From assembly GCA_963838205.1 (NCBI GenBank), contig CAWIQF010000006.1:176284-240283 (forward strand): a stretch of 64,000 bases of DNA. Direction: 5' to 3'. The notes below the pieces were generated by a model. That model searched no databases and was not told the origin of the DNA. It was given only the letters and a program-made list of their open reading frames with translations. This stretch comes from CAIVVT01 sp963838205 (GTDB lineage: Bacteria; Acidobacteriota; Terriglobia; Bryobacterales; Bryobacteraceae). The translations under genes were made by a program, and so were the position numbers. Of the stretch, positions 33,288 through 47,204 are shown one piece after another (the first letter of the stretch is position 1; every line of letters starts with the position of its first letter).

Positions 33288-33758
33288 TCAATTCGCGACG
33301 GGAACGGATTCATGTCCACCTTTGCAGTTGGGGTAAACGGGGGAGATGTCGATTATTTCGAAATCGACTGGCTTGGGCAGAGATACAATTTCAACGTCGA
33401 ACATTGAACGTCCACCCCACGGGTCATTGATGTCCAGCGTGTAATGCCCAGTTGGGAGCGTCGCGAAATCAAAGCCCCCATTGCCGTCCGTCTTCACTAC
33501 CTTTATGATCGTACGCTCGTCCGTGGCTTTCACCGGCCAACGGTATTCGTATAGGGTCAGCTTCACATTAGGCCTGATAGCGCGTTGCCGCGCCCAGCGG
33601 AACGGGTGCCGCAAATCACCGTTGTTGACGCCAACAACCGTTCCGCGCAGCCTCGTAACCTGGTAGAAGTAGCCAATTGCTAACGAACACGGATACGCGG
33701 CTCGTATCAGAGTAATAAGCGCGACCAGGGTGAACACTCGCAGAAGAGTAGCTTTCAT
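33288..33758 (-). CDS. Small secreted protein with a carboxypeptidase-regulatory-like (Ig-type) domain
   Basis: A 156-residue protein. I use the ATG at 33758 because it begins a signal peptide (KATLLRVFTLVALITLIRAAYPCS). The long upstream extension is arginine-rich and implausible. The mature part is a beta-sandwich of the kind seen in carboxypeptidase-regulatory or SpaA/CNA-B domains: 'RGTVVGVNNGDLRHPFRW', 'NVKLTLYEYRWPVK', 'TDGNGGFDFATLPTGHYTLDI'. Such domains are usually structural parts of envelope proteins; here it stands alone. No partner is evident. Confidence 0.65.
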   Translation of the reverse strand: MKATLLRVFTLVALITLIRAAYPCSLAIGYFYQVTRLRGTVVGVNNGDLRHPFRWARQRAIRPNVKLTLYEYRWPVKATDERTIIKVVKTDGNGGFDFATLPTGHYTLDINDPWGGRSMFDVEIVSLPKPVDFEIIDISPVYPNCKGGHESVPVAN

Positions 33759-33897
33759 TGAGGGTCGCTTTGAATTTACCACCACCAGATCGGCAACGGC
33801 GCAGCCAAACAGATCGTGGACGGTACCGGAAAGGCGCCGATCCGTAAGTCGAGATCCGGCCCGAAATACGGGCTTCCCATCCCTTGCCAGCCTCGCT

Positions 33898-34152
33898 CTA
33901 GCCGGTTCGGCGCAGTTCCTCCCGGATGACCCGGCGGATGGTCGTTTCCAACGGTTCGCGCCGGCGTGCGATGTGCTCAACGAGAGCGTCATTGATCGAC
34001 GTCTGGTAGTTTCCGCCGCCGCTTTCGTCCACCTGTTTACGGAACCAGTCCAGAACGGCGTTATCGAGGCGGATGGTTACGCGCGTCTTCCCCGGCGGGG
34101 GCGGGATGACCGCGCCTCGTTTCGCCTTTGCAAGATCGTACTCTTTCTTCAT
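33898..34152 (-). CDS. BrnA-like ribbon-helix-helix antitoxin (orphan)
   Basis: An 84-residue protein starting at 34152, where GGAGGG precedes the ATG. 'KKEYDLAKAKRGAVIPPPPGKTRVTIRLDNAVLDWFRKQVDESGGGNYQTSINDALVEHI' is the typical BrnA pattern: a short strand (RVTIRLD) and two helices that form a DNA-binding dimer. BrnA normally follows brnT, the RelE-like toxin, but the bases upstream are a repeat array with no toxin gene. A perfect inverted repeat sits 32-47 bases upstream, which suggests autoregulation. It may act on a toxin elsewhere or be a relic. Confidence 0.78.
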   Translation of the reverse strand: MKKEYDLAKAKRGAVIPPPPGKTRVTIRLDNAVLDWFRKQVDESGGGNYQTSINDALVEHIARRREPLETTIRRVIREELRRTG

Positions 34153-34183
34153 AAGCCCTCCGCGTACCGATCTCCATCGGCCT

Positions 34184-34199
34184 GTGTACAATCGTACAC
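34184..34199. promoter_or_regulatory. Palindromic operator upstream of the BrnA-like gene
   Basis: GTGTAC-AATC-GTACAC is a perfect 6-bp inverted repeat with a four-base spacer, centred about 40 bases before the antitoxin ATG. Ribbon-helix-helix antitoxins bind such sites to repress their own promoter. Confidence 0.5.
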
Positions 34200-34293
34200 C
34201 CAGTCGGCCATCGACGCCACTGCGAACGTGATGCGGCAAGAGCACGCGGTTGTCAGAAGCTGACGTGCAGACACCGCAGAAACGCCATGGATC

Positions 34294-34390
34294 CACCGTG
34301 ATTTCACCGTGAAATCACCGCAAGAACACCGCATTTGCATGGTGAAGACATGGTCCGCGTACGGTGGATTCATGGTGAATCATGGTGCGC
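34294..34390. repeat. 11-base phased CACCG/CATGG array
   Basis: Eight consecutive 11-base units start at 34294, 34305, 34316, 34327, 34338, 34349, 34360 and 34371. The first four begin CACCG and the next four CATGG or TACGG (near-complements), so the array changes strand in the middle. A ninth unit follows after 10 bases. The remaining bases to 34610 show no gene. Related words are found at 3908-4033 and 21645-21757. Confidence 0.8.
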
Positions 34391-34610
34391 CCCCCACCGC
34401 ACAGGGCGCGGCGTCTCGAAACCCACCCTCCCGGCCTCGGGAGCCGGCCCTGTTTTCTCCGCGGGATGAACCCGGGACAATATCCGCAAACTCCAACCCC
34501 TCGCCGGCTGCGCCGCGCGGCGTGCGCCGGGCTCTTGCCAAGCCAGATCAAACCAATTGCGAAGGTCTCACCCGGCGCCCCTCCTGAACCTGGCGTGGAC
34601 ACGCTAGACT

Positions 34611-34847
34611 ATGGTTGTGCCGCTTTCGGAACGCATCGTCGTCGATCCGCAGATCCTGGCCGGCAAACCAGTGATTTGCGGGACGCGTCTGGCCGTCGAG
34701 TTCATTCTCGAACTCCTCGCCGCCGGTCAATCCGAAAACGAGCTTCTGGCGAACTATCCCGGGCTGACGCGAGACGACATTCTCGCCTGCTTGTCCTACG
34801 CCAGTTACCTGGCCCACGAATACAAGGCCTATCCGATTCCTGCTTAG
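34611..34847 (+). CDS. DUF433 antitoxin-like protein
   Basis: A 78-residue DUF433 protein: 'ERIVVDPQILAGKPVICGTRLAVEFILELLAAGQSENELLANYPGLTRDDILACLSYASYLAHE'. The 'GKPVI.GTR..V' signature and the short helix-turn-helix are standard for the family. It stands directly before a DUF5615 gene (its stop codon is followed at once by the ATG), a pairing predicted to be a VapBC-like toxin-antitoxin module. It would be the antitoxin and repressor. The ATG has no clear SD; a GTG at 34617 is an alternative. Confidence 0.85.
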   Translation: MVVPLSERIVVDPQILAGKPVICGTRLAVEFILELLAAGQSENELLANYPGLTRDDILACLSYASYLAHEYKAYPIPA

Positions 34848-35210
34848 ATGCGCCTCCTCGCCGACGAGAACTTTCCGCGGCCGATTGTCGAACTGCTGCG
34901 AGCCGCCGGCCACGACGTGCTGTGGGCTCGAACCGATTGCGCCGGCTGGAAGGACGCTGCCCTGTTGGACCTCGCCGAATCGACGGCGCGCATCCTGCTG
35001 ACGCTGGATAAAGACTTCTGGCAGATTGCCGTCCAGCGCCGTGTTGCCCTCGCGCAATCTGGTGTCGTGCTGTTTCGAGTCCATCCCGCGACCGCCCGCA
35101 ATCTCGATCCGCTGGTGCGGGCGTTTGTCGAGGCGGATCGGGCCTGGGCCGAGCACATCAGCATCCTCGCCGCCGACGGCATTCAGATGCTGGCTGCTCG
35201 CAGGCGCTGA
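34848..35210 (+). CDS. DUF5615 PIN-like toxin
   Basis: A 120-residue PIN-like nuclease of the DUF5615/Mut7-C type. 'MRLLADENFPRPIVELLRAAGHDVLWARTD' carries the first acids, 'GWKDAALLDLAESTARILLTLDKDFWQIA' has the acidic 'TLDKDF' motif, and 'VVLFRVHP' follows. These features fit a metal-dependent RNase like VapC, although activity for this branch is not well proven. It begins immediately after the DUF433 stop codon, so the two are coupled. Confidence 0.83.
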   Translation: MRLLADENFPRPIVELLRAAGHDVLWARTDCAGWKDAALLDLAESTARILLTLDKDFWQIAVQRRVALAQSGVVLFRVHPATARNLDPLVRAFVEADRAWAEHISILAADGIQMLAARRR

Positions 35211-35216
35211 CGGCTC

Positions 35217-35345
35217 GGACGCGCGCGTTTCGACGCCGCGGATCGAGCGCAGAAGCGGCGGAAAACCGAAAGGGTGTTTCTGTTTTTGTCTACAAACTAT
35301 TGATTCTAAGGAACCTCAACCGTAACCCCTTGCGGTCCTCCCATT
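35217..35345 (+). repeat. Dispersed repeat (GGATCGAGCG...TTGATTCTAA), copy 2
   Basis: It aligns with 5669-5805: GGACGCGCGCGT, GCGGATCGAGCG, TTGATTCTAA and CCCTTGCGGT occur in the same order and spacing. Here it lies wholly outside genes, between the toxin and the MFS gene. Confidence 0.7.
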
Positions 35346-35464
35346 TCACAGCCCGGCGCCACCCGGCCGCGACTGGAGGCTTTTCCGGCTTCGCGCGCCG
35401 GCCCTGTTTTAGCGCCGGATTGGCCCTTTCGCGCCGCGACCGCGACAATGGAAGAACCTGGGCC

Positions 35465-36742
35465 GTGAGTCAAGACACAACAAATCGCAAAGCGACAGAC
35501 GCCACAAATCGCGAAGCGACAGACACTACAAATCGCAAAGCGACAAACACCACAAATCGCAAAGCGCTGGGACTGGCGTTCTTCGTCGTCTTTCTGGACC
35601 TGCTGGGAGTAGGCATCCTGCTGCCGGTGATCCCGTACATCGTGCGCGCGTACCGGCCGGATGCGCTGACGGTGGGCTGGCTCAGCCTCTCGTTTTCGGC
35701 GGCGCAGTTTCTGGCGACGCCGGTGCTGGGGGCGCTGTCGGACCGCGTTGGACGGCGGCCGGTGCTGCTGATCAGCATCCTGGGATCGGCGTTCGGCTAC
35801 TTCCTGTTCGGATGGGCCGGCAGCCTGTGGGTGCTGTTCCTGTCGCGAATTATCGATGGCCTGACGGGCGGCAACATCTCGACTGCACAGGCCTACATCG
35901 CCGACATGTCGCGGCCGGAGGACCGGGCCAAGAACTTCGGCCTGATCGGCGCCGCGTTCGGGATGGGCTTTCTGCTGGGGCCGGCCATTGGCGGCGCGCT
36001 GAGCAAGATCAGCCTGCAGGCGCCGGCGTTCGGCGCGGGCATCGTTTCGCTGGCCACGCTATGCACGGCGATGGTGTTTCTGCCGGAGTCGCTGCCGAAG
36101 GAGGCGCGCCGGAAGGTGGCGTTCCGGGTGCGCGATCTGGATCCGCTGCACAAAATCGTCGGCCCGCTGCGGCGGCCGATGCTGCGCTGGCTGCTGCCGG
36201 GGTTCTTCATGCTGAGCCTGGCGATGAGCGGCCTGCAATCGAATTTCGCGGTGTACACGCTGAACCGCTACGGACTCACGCCGCCGCAGAATGGGTGGAT
36301 CCTGGTGTGGCTGGGCGCGGTGTCGGTGGTGATGCAGGGCTACGTGGTGCGCAAGGTGCTGCCCAAGGTGGGCGAGACGCGGCTGGCGTCGGAGGCTCTG
36401 GTCATCTCCGTGGCGGGCTATGCGCTACTGGCGTGGAGCCCGCAGGCGTGGTGGCTCTACCCGGCCATCGGCGTGATCGCCATGGGCAACGGGCTGGCCG
36501 GGCCGGCGCTGTGGGCGCTGCTCAGCCGCGAGGGCGATCCGCAGGAGCAGGGCGTGCTGATGGGCGTCGGCAGTTCGCTGAGCAGCCTGGCGCGCGTGGG
36601 CGGCCCGATCCTGGCGGGCGCGGCCTTCGATCGCGCCGGGATGAGCTCGCCCTACTGGATGGGCGCGGCGTTCATGGTCGTTGGCTTTTTCCTGATACGC
36701 GCCGCGGCCGCCGATCAGCCCCGCCCGGAGGCTCAGGCATGA
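35465..36742 (+). CDS. MFS efflux transporter (TetA-like)
   Basis: A 425-residue transporter with twelve predicted spans. The MFS motif A is 'GALSDRVGRRPVLL', with 'RIIDGLTGGNISTAQAYIADMSRPEDRAKNFGLIGAAFGMGFLLGPAIGG' as in tetracycline/multidrug efflux proteins. The substrate cannot be deduced. I place the start at GTG 35465. The next 30 residues are four copies of an eight-residue unit (TTNRKATD), encoded by a 24-base tandem repeat at about 35474-35569, ahead of the first membrane span (ALGLAFFVVFLDLLG). An upstream in-frame ATG at 35300 lies within the dispersed repeat and is unlikely. Confidence 0.85.
   Translation: MSQDTTNRKATDATNREATDTTNRKATNTTNRKALGLAFFVVFLDLLGVGILLPVIPYIVRAYRPDALTVGWLSLSFSAAQFLATPVLGALSDRVGRRPVLLISILGSAFGYFLFGWAGSLWVLFLSRIIDGLTGGNISTAQAYIADMSRPEDRAKNFGLIGAAFGMGFLLGPAIGGALSKISLQAPAFGAGIVSLATLCTAMVFLPESLPKEARRKVAFRVRDLDPLHKIVGPLRRPMLRWLLPGFFMLSLAMSGLQSNFAVYTLNRYGLTPPQNGWILVWLGAVSVVMQGYVVRKVLPKVGETRLASEALVISVAGYALLAWSPQAWWLYPAIGVIAMGNGLAGPALWALLSREGDPQEQGVLMGVGSSLSSLARVGGPILAGAAFDRAGMSSPYWMGAAFMVVGFFLIRAAAADQPRPEAQA
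35474..35569. repeat. 24-base tandem repeat at the start of the MFS gene
   Basis: Four near-identical units of ACAACAAATCGCAAAGCGAC plus four more bases, in frame, each encoding TTNRKATD or a close variant. Because 24 is a multiple of three, copy-number change would lengthen or shorten the cytoplasmic N-terminus without breaking the gene. Confidence 0.9.
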
Positions 36743-36788
36743 GGGCGCAACGGGCCTATGTGGCCGGCCGGGCGTGATGCGGCGAAGC

Positions 36789-36893
36789 ATCCGCTCCCTG
36801 ACGGTCGGGGCTCAGTAACACGGTCGCCCGCGAAACAACCGCTCCTTGCAGTCGCGGCTCCGTTACGGTCGGGGCTCAGTCACACGGTCGTGG
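36789..36893. repeat. REP-like GAGCCGCGACC repeat, cluster 5
   Basis: CCGCTCCCTGACGGTCGGGG, then CTCAGTAACACGGTCG, CCGCTCCTTGCAGTCGCGGC and a third partial copy ending CAGTCACACGGTCG. It lies after the MFS gene. A 7-bp hairpin GGCGTCC/GGACGCC follows near 36929-36947. Confidence 0.8.
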
Positions 36894-36998
36894 CGCAGCG
36901 GTGCATCGGTAGCGCGGGGACACACCTACGGCGTCCTAAGCGGACGCCTTGGTGTCGCCCTCGGCAGAGGGCTTCGTAGTCGTGATCGAGGGCTAGTC

Positions 36999-37240
36999 GG
37001 ACTCGGTGTCCCCCGCGCGCGAGGGGCTTGCGGACCCGGCGGCGGAACAGATACGCAAGTATCTGACGGACTCGGTGTCCCCCGCGCGCGAGGGGCTTGC
37101 GGACCCGGCGGCGGAACAGATACGCAAGTATCTGACGGACTCGGTGTCCCCCGCGCGCGAGGGGCTTGCGGACCCGGCGGCGGAACAGATACGCAAGTAT
37201 CTGACGGACTTGGTGTCCCCCGCGCGCGAGGGGCTTGCGG
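36999..37240. repeat. 69-base perfect tandem repeat with hairpins, downstream of argD
   Basis: Three identical 69-base units start at 36999, 37068 and 37137, followed by a 35-base partial unit at 37206 with one change (CTCGG to CTTGG). Each full unit contains CAGATAC-GCAA-GTATCTG (37048-37065, then +69 and +138), a 7-bp stem with a GNRA tetraloop, and a G+C hairpin CCCC...GGGG around CGCGCGCGA. A degenerate relative precedes the array at about 36951. The array ends 10 bases from the argD stop. Frames through it stay open only because 69 is divisible by three. Confidence 0.95.
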
Positions 37241-37249
37241 ATGGAGACG

Positions 37250-38500
37250 TCAGTCTCCGGGTTTCGCGTGGCGGAAGACGCGGTTGAGACCCAGAAGCGC
37301 GCGGTCGACTTCCTTCTCGGTGATGATGAAGGGCGGCAGCAGGCGCACGACGGTGTCGTGCGTGACGTTAAACAGCAGACCCTCTTTCATCCCCTCGGCG
37401 ACGAGCTGCTTGCACGGGAAATCCAGCTCGACTCCGATCATCAGGCCCGCGCCGCGGACGTCGCGGATGAAGCTATAGCGCTTCTGCAAGCGGCGCAGAC
37501 CGTCGAAGAAATGCTCGCCAACGCGCCGCATCTGGGGCAGCAGTTCCTCGAGGATCGAGTAGAACTCGATGGCGACGCGGCAGGCGAGAGGGCCGCCGCC
37601 GAAAGTTGTGCCGTGCATGCCGGGGGCGATGGCGGCGGCGGCCTTCTCATTCGAGACGATGGCGCCGAGCGGCAGGCCGCAGGCGATGGGCTTGGCCAGA
37701 ACCATGACGTCGGGCAGAACGGGGGGCTCGACAAGCTGGTAGGCGTAGTGGCGGCCGGAACGGCCGACGCCGCACTGAATCTCATCGAACACCAGCAGGG
37801 CGTTGTGGCGGTCGGCCAACTCGCGCGCCAGGCGCAGAAGGTCGGCCGGAATCAGGTTGATGCCGCCCTCGCCCTGGATGGTTTCGATGAAGATGCCGGC
37901 GGTGCGTTCGTTAACGGCCGCGGCCAGGGCTGCGCCGTCGCCGGTGGGGACGAAGCGGACGCCGGGGAGCAGGGGCTCGAAATCGGCCCTGTATTTGGGC
38001 TGGCCGGTGATGGAGAGCGCGCCCATGGAGCGGCCATGGAAGGAGTTGTCGAGCGCGACGAGCTCGTACTTGTCGGGATGAATGTGCCGCCCGTGCGAGC
38101 GCGCCATCTTGATTGCGCCTTCCACGGCTTCGGTGCCCGAGTTGCAAAAAAAGACGCGGTCGAGACCGGAGGTTTCACAGAGGATGCGCGCCAGCGGACC
38201 CTGGTACTGGTGGTAGTACAGGTTGGAGCAATGGATCAGCTTAGCGGCCTGTTCGCGGATCACGCGCACGATGCGGGGGTGGGCGTGGCCGAGCGCGTTG
38301 ACGCCGATGCCGGTGATGAGATCGAGGTAGCGGCGTTTGTCGATGTCATAGACCCAGCAGCCCTTGCCACGCGCCAGCACGAGCGGATAGCGGGCGTAGT
38401 TCTGGAGCAGGTAACGCTTTTCGAGATCGAAGACCGGCTGAGAGGAATTGGCCGGCTCAGCCGCGGGAGGGGCATCCGGGCCCGTTGAAGGATGATCCAT
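37250..38500 (-). CDS. argD: Acetylornithine/succinyldiaminopimelate aminotransferase family
   Basis: A 416-residue class III PLP aminotransferase. Motifs: 'GCWVYDIDKRRYLDLITGIGVNALGHAHPRIV' near the N-terminus, 'FFCNSGTEAVEGAIKMAR', 'LVFDEIQCGVGRSGRHYAYQ' and the PLP lysine Lys270 in 'VMVLAKPIACGLPLGA'. These and the length best fit ArgD, which forms acetylornithine for arginine synthesis. A related omega-aminotransferase cannot be fully excluded because no other arg gene is adjacent. The first 20 residues are a Pro/Ala-rich extension. Confidence 0.82.
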   Translation of the reverse strand: MDHPSTGPDAPPAAEPANSSQPVFDLEKRYLLQNYARYPLVLARGKGCWVYDIDKRRYLDLITGIGVNALGHAHPRIVRVIREQAAKLIHCSNLYYHQYQGPLARILCETSGLDRVFFCNSGTEAVEGAIKMARSHGRHIHPDKYELVALDNSFHGRSMGALSITGQPKYRADFEPLLPGVRFVPTGDGAALAAAVNERTAGIFIETIQGEGGINLIPADLLRLARELADRHNALLVFDEIQCGVGRSGRHYAYQLVEPPVLPDVMVLAKPIACGLPLGAIVSNEKAAAAIAPGMHGTTFGGGPLACRVAIEFYSILEELLPQMRRVGEHFFDGLRRLQKRYSFIRDVRGAGLMIGVELDFPCKQLVAEGMKEGLLFNVTHDTVVRLLPPFIITEKEVDRALLGLNRVFRHAKPGD

Positions 38501-38554
38501 TACTCTATCGTAATGCGTACGGGGCTCCGCGCCGGCGAGCGGGGCGGAGGGGGC

Positions 38555-40996
38555 TCACTCGACGATGAAGCCATCCAGATCCAGATGGCAGGTACCGGCG
38601 GCGGATGAAAGCGCGGCTCCGGCGGAGGCGATGTTGAGAACCAGGACGTTGCGGCCGGGTTCGGGCGCCTCGAAACGCGGGGAGACGGCCTGCCACTGGG
38701 TGTGCTCCGAATACTCGTCAAAATCCCGCGGCGAGAGGTAGTTGAAGTTAACCACGCAGCGGCAGCGGTTGGCGGCGGCGGTATAGACAAGGCGAATGGC
38801 GCGGCCCTCGAAGCGGATTTCGGCGCGGGCGGTGAGGTCGGAAGTGTGGACCAGGGTATTGCGAAATGTCAGGGGCAGATCGATCAGCCGGGACCACTGG
38901 CCCTCGAAATGAATGGCGGGGTCGAGATCGTCGTGCGGACCGGGACCCGCCCAGGCCTGTTCGGGAGGAGTCACGCCCGGCTGGGGCCGGATCCAGCGCC
39001 TCAATTCGGCGTCGCCGAAGGACTGGACGAGGAGGGTATAGCGGTCGAGGAACTCACGGCTGGGCACGACGGTCAGATGGCGGGTAGGCGTTTCGCGGTA
39101 CGAGATGAAGTAGCCCAGGTTGAACATCCGATCGCCGCTCAGGGCGTTGAGACCCGAGACGTTGGAGGACTCGTAGAGGCGGCGGGAAAAGTCCGGCGTG
39201 CGCCAGGAGTTAGTGAAGACGCGGCCGGCGTAGTCGCCGACATTGGCGGATTCGAGAAAGGCGACGGCGGTGGCAGGATGCCGGGCGCGCAGGGTCTCAA
39301 CGAGAGGCCGCTCGGGGGCGTGATCGACGAGATAGCCGGCGACCGAGGCACGGAGGAAGCGCGGGTCGAAAATGAAGTCGCGGTGAAGACCGCCGGCGGC
39401 CGGGAAGAGGGCGAAGCCGAGGCCATAGGCAGCCAGCGCCAGCCAGCCGAAAGCGCGGGCGAGACCGGCGCCGTGAAGCCGGTAACTGCCGATGGCGATG
39501 CCGATGAGCAGGATGGACAAGGGGACGGCGGGGTAGAGCAGGCGCAGTTCGGGGGCGGCCAGCAGGACCACCGGGGCGCCGGCCAGGACCATCCACAGGA
39601 GTACGAAACCGGTGCGGGGCCAGCGCCGCTTGGCACCGGCGACGGCGGCGGGCAAGAGCAGGAACAAGGTATAGCCGAATGCGCCGTCGAGGCCTTCCGA
39701 AAAGCGCCGGGAATGGAAGGTCATGTCGTACAGAACGCGGAAGGAGAGGGGCTGGTGAAAGGGCGAGTCGCTGAAGGCGGCCTGAGAGTCGAAGGCTTCG
39801 GAGCGGAAAAAGTTATTGAAGTAGGGAAATACGGGGTTGCCGGTGTGCCACAGGGCTTCGAGATAGGGGAAGCCGGCGATGGCGAGAGCAAGCAGGGCGC
39901 AGGGCATCCACGTGCCGGGCAGGGTCATGCTGGCGAAGGCGATGAAAAAGGGGAGCAGGAAAGCGAAACCGCTGACGTGGCAGGCGCAGGCGGCGCCGGC
40001 GAGGGCGGCCGAGCACCAGGCGTAGACGCGGTGTTGCTCTCTTTTGTGAAGCCGGAGCAGCAGCACGGCGCCCAACAGGAAAACGGCCACCCAATTCTCA
40101 ACGCCGAGGCTGGCGGTGACCATCGGAGTCAGCGGCATCGCGGCCAGACCGCCGGCGAGGCAGCCGGCGATCCAGGCGGGCACGCGCCGATGGAGGCGCT
40201 CGTAGAGCATCCAACACAGGGCCGCCAGGAGCGAGAAGTTCAGCAGGCGCGCGGCCGATTCACCGCCCAGGAGGTAGGCCAGGCCGAATAGGGACTCGCC
40301 GCCAGTGGGGAAAACGGCCCAGGTGAACTGGGTCACATCAAAGGTCCATAGATGCTGTGCGGCGAGATGCGCGGCGAAGACCAGGTGCCGCGCCAGGCCC
40401 TCGGGGCTGACTTCGGGCTTCAGGGCCAACAACCAGTTGGCGAGCAGAGGCATCCACAGCAGGGCCAGCGGCCACGAGCGACCGAATTCGTCGGAGCCGC
40501 GCGGCGCCGCCAGTGGCGGAAAAACGCCGGAGCGGAAAGCGAGAACGACCGGCAGGGCGAGGGCGGTCCAGTAGAACCAGGCGTAGTGGATCGGGAAGCG
40601 CAGCGTCAGGAGGAACCAGACGAGGTAGATGCAGAAGCCGGTCAGCAGGGTGAGGATGTTCGTGGTGGAGGACGGCCGGTCCACTTTGCGCAGGATCAGC
40701 CGGCCGGCGCAGTAAGCCGAAAGCAGGAGGTAGAGGACGGCAAAGACGGCCAGCGGCCCGGCGGCGTAGCAGGAATAAGCCAGTCCGACGAAAGTGAAGA
40801 CGGCGGAGTACCAACGCGCGCGCAGCAACAGGACGGCGCCGGACAATGCGGCGAAGAGGGCGAGATAAAGCGCCAGACGCTCGAGGCCCGCGGGCGTCCA
40901 CACGGGCTGGGCAAAGGGCTTGAAAGCGATTAAGGCGTAGACGGCGAGCGCGGCGTGGGCCAGCAGAATCAGCCAGGCGAGAGCGCGTTGCAGCAT
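38555..40996 (-). CDS. Large polytopic membrane protein, GT-C glycosyltransferase-like
   Basis: An 813-residue protein. Residues 1 to about 540 hold a dozen or more hydrophobic spans, for example 'LAWLILLAHAALAVYALIAF', 'AGAACACHVSGFAFLLPFFIAF' and 'PLSILLIGIAIGSYRL'. The remainder (about 550-813) is soluble and probably extracytoplasmic, ending in a beta-rich part. The layout resembles GT-C glycosyltransferases that use lipid-linked sugars, but no diagnostic acidic loop motif is clear, so the function is open. It stands between argD and gltD, on the same strand as both. Confidence 0.7.
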   Translation of the reverse strand: MLQRALAWLILLAHAALAVYALIAFKPFAQPVWTPAGLERLALYLALFAALSGAVLLLRARWYSAVFTFVGLAYSCYAAGPLAVFAVLYLLLSAYCAGRLILRKVDRPSSTTNILTLLTGFCIYLVWFLLTLRFPIHYAWFYWTALALPVVLAFRSGVFPPLAAPRGSDEFGRSWPLALLWMPLLANWLLALKPEVSPEGLARHLVFAAHLAAQHLWTFDVTQFTWAVFPTGGESLFGLAYLLGGESAARLLNFSLLAALCWMLYERLHRRVPAWIAGCLAGGLAAMPLTPMVTASLGVENWVAVFLLGAVLLLRLHKREQHRVYAWCSAALAGAACACHVSGFAFLLPFFIAFASMTLPGTWMPCALLALAIAGFPYLEALWHTGNPVFPYFNNFFRSEAFDSQAAFSDSPFHQPLSFRVLYDMTFHSRRFSEGLDGAFGYTLFLLLPAAVAGAKRRWPRTGFVLLWMVLAGAPVVLLAAPELRLLYPAVPLSILLIGIAIGSYRLHGAGLARAFGWLALAAYGLGFALFPAAGGLHRDFIFDPRFLRASVAGYLVDHAPERPLVETLRARHPATAVAFLESANVGDYAGRVFTNSWRTPDFSRRLYESSNVSGLNALSGDRMFNLGYFISYRETPTRHLTVVPSREFLDRYTLLVQSFGDAELRRWIRPQPGVTPPEQAWAGPGPHDDLDPAIHFEGQWSRLIDLPLTFRNTLVHTSDLTARAEIRFEGRAIRLVYTAAANRCRCVVNFNYLSPRDFDEYSEHTQWQAVSPRFEAPEPGRNVLVLNIASAGAALSSAAGTCHLDLDGFIVE

Positions 40997-41083
40997 GAAT
41001 CTACCAGCATACGAAGTAGGAGCAGACGCGGCAGCGTGGCGGCTTGAACGGAGGTGGCACGGGCGCGACCTGCATTCCGGAAC

Positions 41084-47087
<6,004 letters not shown>

Positions 47088-47128
47088 TTTGTGGAACCCC
47101 CTGGCCTACGCTCGAGCGGGTTCCTCAT

Positions 47129-47158
47129 ATTATACGGGTTAATGACAATATCAGTCAA
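47129..47158 (-). promoter_or_regulatory. Sigma-70 promoter of gltBD
   Basis: Read on the minus strand, TTGACT (47158-47153) and a perfect TATAAT (47134-47129) are 18 bases apart. Transcription should start near 47122, giving a 34-base leader with AGGGGG as ribosome site. Confidence 0.7.
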
Positions 47159-47176
47159 AATGAAATAAGCTTCGCT

Positions 47177-47204
47177 ATCGTATGAGATCTTCTTATGATA
47201 CGAT
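47177..47204. promoter_or_regulatory. Inverted repeat, probable LysR-regulator binding site
   Basis: ATCGTAT (47177-47183) and ATACGAT (47198-47204) form a perfect 7-bp inverted repeat around 14 bases. It lies between the divergent gltB and lysR-type genes, 19 bases from the gltB -35 box, where a LysR activator of gltBD would bind. Confidence 0.55.

Noticed and set aside
33094..33336. 80-codon plus-strand frame after the ThuA gene
   Set aside because: It begins in the palindromic repeat region, has no ribosome site or domain, and overlaps the convergent secreted-protein gene.
34149..34373. A 74-codon minus-strand frame upstream of the BrnA-like gene, considered as a toxin remnant
   Set aside because: It shows none of the BrnT motifs and is largely made of the 11-bp phased array.
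36846..37478. Frames of 67-210 codons across the 69-bp tandem array, on both strands
   Set aside because: They stay open only because the repeat length is a multiple of three. The products are pure repeats without start signals, and the DNA is better explained as hairpin repeats.
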